A stretch of 64,000 nt of DNA from Aminicella lysinilytica (GTDB lineage: Bacteria; Bacillota; Clostridia; Peptostreptococcales; Anaerovoracaceae): positions 42,100 through 106,099 of the forward strand of contig NZ_SNXO01000001.1 in the NCBI RefSeq assembly GCF_004362975.1, read 5' to 3'. Made by a program: the position numbers and the translations under genes. Numbering within the stretch: position 1 is the stretch's first letter; each line of letters starts with the position of its first letter. Below the pieces are notes generated by a model. The model worked only from the letters and a program-made list of their open reading frames with translations. It was not told the DNA's origin and ran no database searches. Below are positions 62,248-64,000 of this stretch, in pieces.

Positions 62248-62524
62248 GCGAGCCGCCGCTTCCCCTCACTGGTCCTCGTGCGCGAACAGCCCCTGCGACT
62301 TATAAAACCAAGAATAGAACACTATGCAAACTCGTTGAAGCGAGGGAGCCTTTTCAAGGCTCTAAAGGGTGAACACTCGAGGAGATCATACAAGTATGGT
62401 CTCCTCGAGTGTTCACCCTTTGCTTCAACTTCAGACAGTGCATAGTGTTTGCTATTCTTGTCGTTTTATTTCGTCGGGGACTGTATCTGCTCCTGCGAAA
62501 TCGTTCGAGGGAAGGACGGCTCGC
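62248..62524. mobile_element. Long imperfect palindrome, MITE-like or giant hairpin
   Basis: 277 bp starting 2 bp after the lysC stop, filling most of the 355-bp gap to marR. Outer ends GCGAGCCG (62248-62255) and CGGCTCGC (62517-62524) are exact inverted repeats. Further matched pieces are CAAGAATAG (62309-62318 area) with CTATTCTTG (62452-62460), ACACTATGC with GCATAGTGT, and GTTGAAGC with GCTTCAAC. The core is a perfect 22-bp stem, 62364-62385 with 62400-62421. A small side hairpin AGCCTT/AAGGCT lies at about 62347-62361 in the left arm. No gene inside; small frames on both strands mirror each other because of the symmetry. Confidence 0.75.
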
Positions 62525-62542
62525 CTGGTTGTGAGAAAGGCC

Positions 62543-62578
62543 TTGACATAAATTTAGTTTAGGCATATACTAAATTTA
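62543..62578 (+). promoter_or_regulatory. marR promoter with overlapping operator
   Basis: TTGACA (62543-62548), 17 bp, TATACT (62566-62571). TAAATTTAGT (62549-62558) and ACTAAATTTA (62569-62578) form a 10-bp inverted repeat covering the spacer and the -10 box, the usual layout for MarR self-repression. Confidence 0.75.
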
Positions 62579-62600
62579 TTAAACAGTAAGGAGCAAAGCA

Positions 62601-63062
62601 ATGAACCAGGCAGAATCAGAGAAACTTTTGCGGCAGTATTATCGGATTTCCAATACGATTGTGCACTTTCAGAATATACCTTTGAGCTTTGATGGCACCA
62701 CGCCTCTGCGGACGGCGTCCATCCATCTCATCGACATGATCGGCAAGCATCCCGAGGCGAACCTGACGGAGCTTACAGATTATCTGGGAGTGACCAAGGG
62801 GGCCGTTTCGCAGATGGCCAAGGCGCTGGAGAAGAAGGATATAATCCGGCGTGTCCAGAGTGATGACAATAATAAGAATATCCGATTCGAGCTCTGCGAG
62901 GAGGGCCAGCGCATTTACGATGGCCATGAAAAATATCACGAGGAGCTCTACGGCAAGTTGAATAACCTGATGGACAGCTACACGGTCGAGGGCCTGGCCA
63001 GCATCGAGAAGTTTTTAGACCAGATCGAGGAGAGCATGCTGGACTATAAGAGTAAGGTTTAG
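62601..63062 (+). CDS. MarR-family transcriptional regulator
   Basis: 153 residues. The winged HTH is centred on LTELTDYLGVTKGAVSQMAKALEKKDIIRR near residue 55, followed by a beta-wing with DDNNKNIRFELCEEG. Helices at both ends form the dimer. AAGGAG precedes the start. The palindrome over its promoter and a similar one before the next gene suggest that it represses both. The ligand is unknown. Confidence 0.9.
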   Translation: MNQAESEKLLRQYYRISNTIVHFQNIPLSFDGTTPLRTASIHLIDMIGKHPEANLTELTDYLGVTKGAVSQMAKALEKKDIIRRVQSDDNNKNIRFELCEEGQRIYDGHEKYHEELYGKLNNLMDSYTVEGLASIEKFLDQIEESMLDYKSKV

Positions 63063-63106
63063 CAGTCACTACAGGGGAAATGTTTTGTTCCATCACTATA
63101 CCATGA

Positions 63107-63124
63107 TTGTTTAGAACTAAACAA
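63107..63124. promoter_or_regulatory. Palindrome before the MarR-linked gene
   Basis: TTGTTTAG-AA-CTAAACAA, a perfect 8-bp inverted repeat sharing the TTTAG/CTAAA core with the marR operator. It lies 27 bp before the next start. Confidence 0.55.
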
Positions 63125-63151
63125 AAACCCAACCAAAGAGGAGGAATTACC

Positions 63152-63892
63152 ATGGGAGTCAAAGTATTTATTAAAGGTCAGGAAGTGCCCAAGAAAACCA
63201 TTAAGGACTGGGAGCAGAAGAGGGTGGACTTTATTTCTGATTTTCTTACTAAGGAGCTGGGCACACCTAAGGTGGCCACGGCTGAGGAACTGACGGATCT
63301 GAAGATGACTATACCTGAGCAGAAGATGCGCGAGATCACAGCCAGGAACTGCAAGAGCAACGACGTCACATCGGGAATGCTGGCAAAAATCTCGCGGGGC
63401 AAGACTGCTTTTTGTGAAGTTGAAATGGAGGTCGCCGGTGCCAGCGCTCAGGAGATTCATGACCAGTATTTCGGAATGATGTTTGATAATAATGAGGCTA
63501 ACCGCAGACTGAATCTCAGTGCGAATCCCGATCACATGCTTTTGATCGGTCGCGAGAACAACGAGCAGGAGGTTATCGAAGCTTCCGGAGGTCTCTCAAA
63601 ACAAAGCCTGTTCTACGTTTGTTTCGGCCAGGAGAACGGTCTGAACTCAAAGGCTGATTCGGCTTATCCGAGCCAGGCTACGGGGATCTGCAGGATACAA
63701 AATGGTACTGTTATAGGCGGCGTTCGCCATCAGATGCGTGATACAACTGATGGTTGTCATGTGAAACTGGTGGTCGAATTTCCGAAGATCACGCCAAAGA
63801 AGATACTGGCACAGCACGAGATCCATTTGGCTTGCGAATTCAGCAACTGGATCAACGCCTGGGTGGAGAGAGCCCAGGCTGCCAGAACTTAG
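63152..63892 (+). CDS. Hypothetical protein, 246 residues, MarR-linked
   Basis: Starts at ATG 63152 after AGAGGAGG. I do not recognise the family. It is soluble, without signal or membrane segment. Visible stretches are TARNCKSNDVTSGMLAKISRG near residue 68, DQYFGMMFDNNEANRRLNLSANPDHMLL near 102 and SAYPSQATGICRIQNGTVIGGVRHQMRDT near 172. The last part is rich in small and polar residues as in a ligand pocket. Placement right after marR with a matching operator suggests that it handles the compound sensed by the regulator; this is inference. Confidence 0.6.
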   Translation: MGVKVFIKGQEVPKKTIKDWEQKRVDFISDFLTKELGTPKVATAEELTDLKMTIPEQKMREITARNCKSNDVTSGMLAKISRGKTAFCEVEMEVAGASAQEIHDQYFGMMFDNNEANRRLNLSANPDHMLLIGRENNEQEVIEASGGLSKQSLFYVCFGQENGLNSKADSAYPSQATGICRIQNGTVIGGVRHQMRDTTDGCHVKLVVEFPKITPKKILAQHEIHLACEFSNWINAWVERAQAART

Positions 63893-63901
63893 ATCACAAA
63901 A

Positions 63902-63955
63902 GTAAGGGGCTGTCGCATTAACGAATAAGAGATTCGTTAATGACGAGGCCCCTTT
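63902..63955 (+). terminator. Terminator after the MarR-linked gene
   Basis: AGGGGC pairs with GCCCCTTTT, enclosing a second perfect stem CATTAACGAAT/ATTCGTTAATG with loop AAGAG. Confidence 0.85.
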
Positions 63956-64000
63956 TGTATACAAAAAACAAACAAAAAGCAAAATAAAAGCCTGTGTAAC

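Noticed and set aside
62354..62566. Small reading frames on both strands with near-identical peptides
   Set aside because: They mirror each other because the DNA is a palindrome; there is no ribosome site and no family match.
1..64000. tRNA or rRNA genes
   Set aside because: I scanned the intergenic regions by eye for cloverleaf and T-loop motifs and found none; a dedicated tRNA search would settle it.

Overview
The window looks like a chromosomal segment of an anaerobic, amino-acid-fermenting member of the Clostridia (Firmicutes). The evidence is a complete lysine-fermentation gene set except kce, a SCIFF peptide with its radical-SAM maturase, a PolC-type polymerase paralog, ScpAB, FeoAB, a SAM-I (S-box) riboswitch, and GGAG-type ribosome binding sites with TTGACA/TATAAT-type promoters. 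The gene content fits asaccharolytic relatives of the Anaerovoracaceae/Family XIII group, but the genus cannot be fixed from the sequence. No rRNA or tRNA gene and no CRISPR array was seen.

Layout. 1-2.9 kb: nitrogen assimilation. A partial type III glutamine synthetase (glnN) with a terminator-like leader diverges from a type I synthetase (glnA) and an ANTAR RNA-binding antiterminator. 2.9-9.9 kb: glnS, a sodium-coupled transporter, an AspT-type transporter, a lone prepilin peptidase and a LysR regulator. 10-14.7 kb: an unassigned cassette of MFS transporter, FMN reductase, double alpha-beta-barrel protein and LVIVD-type propeller. 14.9-18.9 kb: yhbY-truA-dCMP deaminase-tagO-MATE. 19.0-19.5 kb: an array of 35-bp composite repeats between convergent genes. 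19.5-23.5 kb: feoAB, a secreted transglycosylase-like protein, and a DinJ/YafQ toxin-antitoxin pair flanked by identical terminators. 23.5-28 kb: mtnA-DMT-scpA-scpB-CpXC-aroK, all overlapping or touching. 28.2-38.9 kb: an accessory, partly decayed region with addB, an addA interrupted by one stop codon, a degenerate PolC paralog, small proteins and a broken ATPase. 38.9-42.7 kb: a tyrosine phosphatase, the SCIFF system, a pseudouridine synthase and a secreted carboxypeptidase. 42.8-43.1 kb: a MITE-like palindromic element.

43.2-56.6 kb is the metabolic core of the window. kal diverges from a regulator that fuses a Kdd-like domain to an AAA+ and HTH module. kdd, kamA, kamB, kamC, kamD and kamE follow, then atoE, atoD and atoA. 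Together they turn L-lysine into beta-lysine, 3,5-diaminohexanoate and its 3-keto product. After a cleavage step by Kce, which is not in the window, 3-aminobutyryl-CoA is deaminated by Kal and acetoacetate is handled by AtoDA and AtoE. The tail (56.7-64 kb) holds alaX, an unknown gene, a SAM-riboswitch-controlled metK-lysC pair, a second long palindromic element and a MarR-controlled unknown gene.

The observations most worth following up are the Kdd-AAA+ fusion regulator, the 35-bp repeat array at 19.0-19.5 kb, the degenerate PolC paralog next to the interrupted addA, and the two long palindromic elements.
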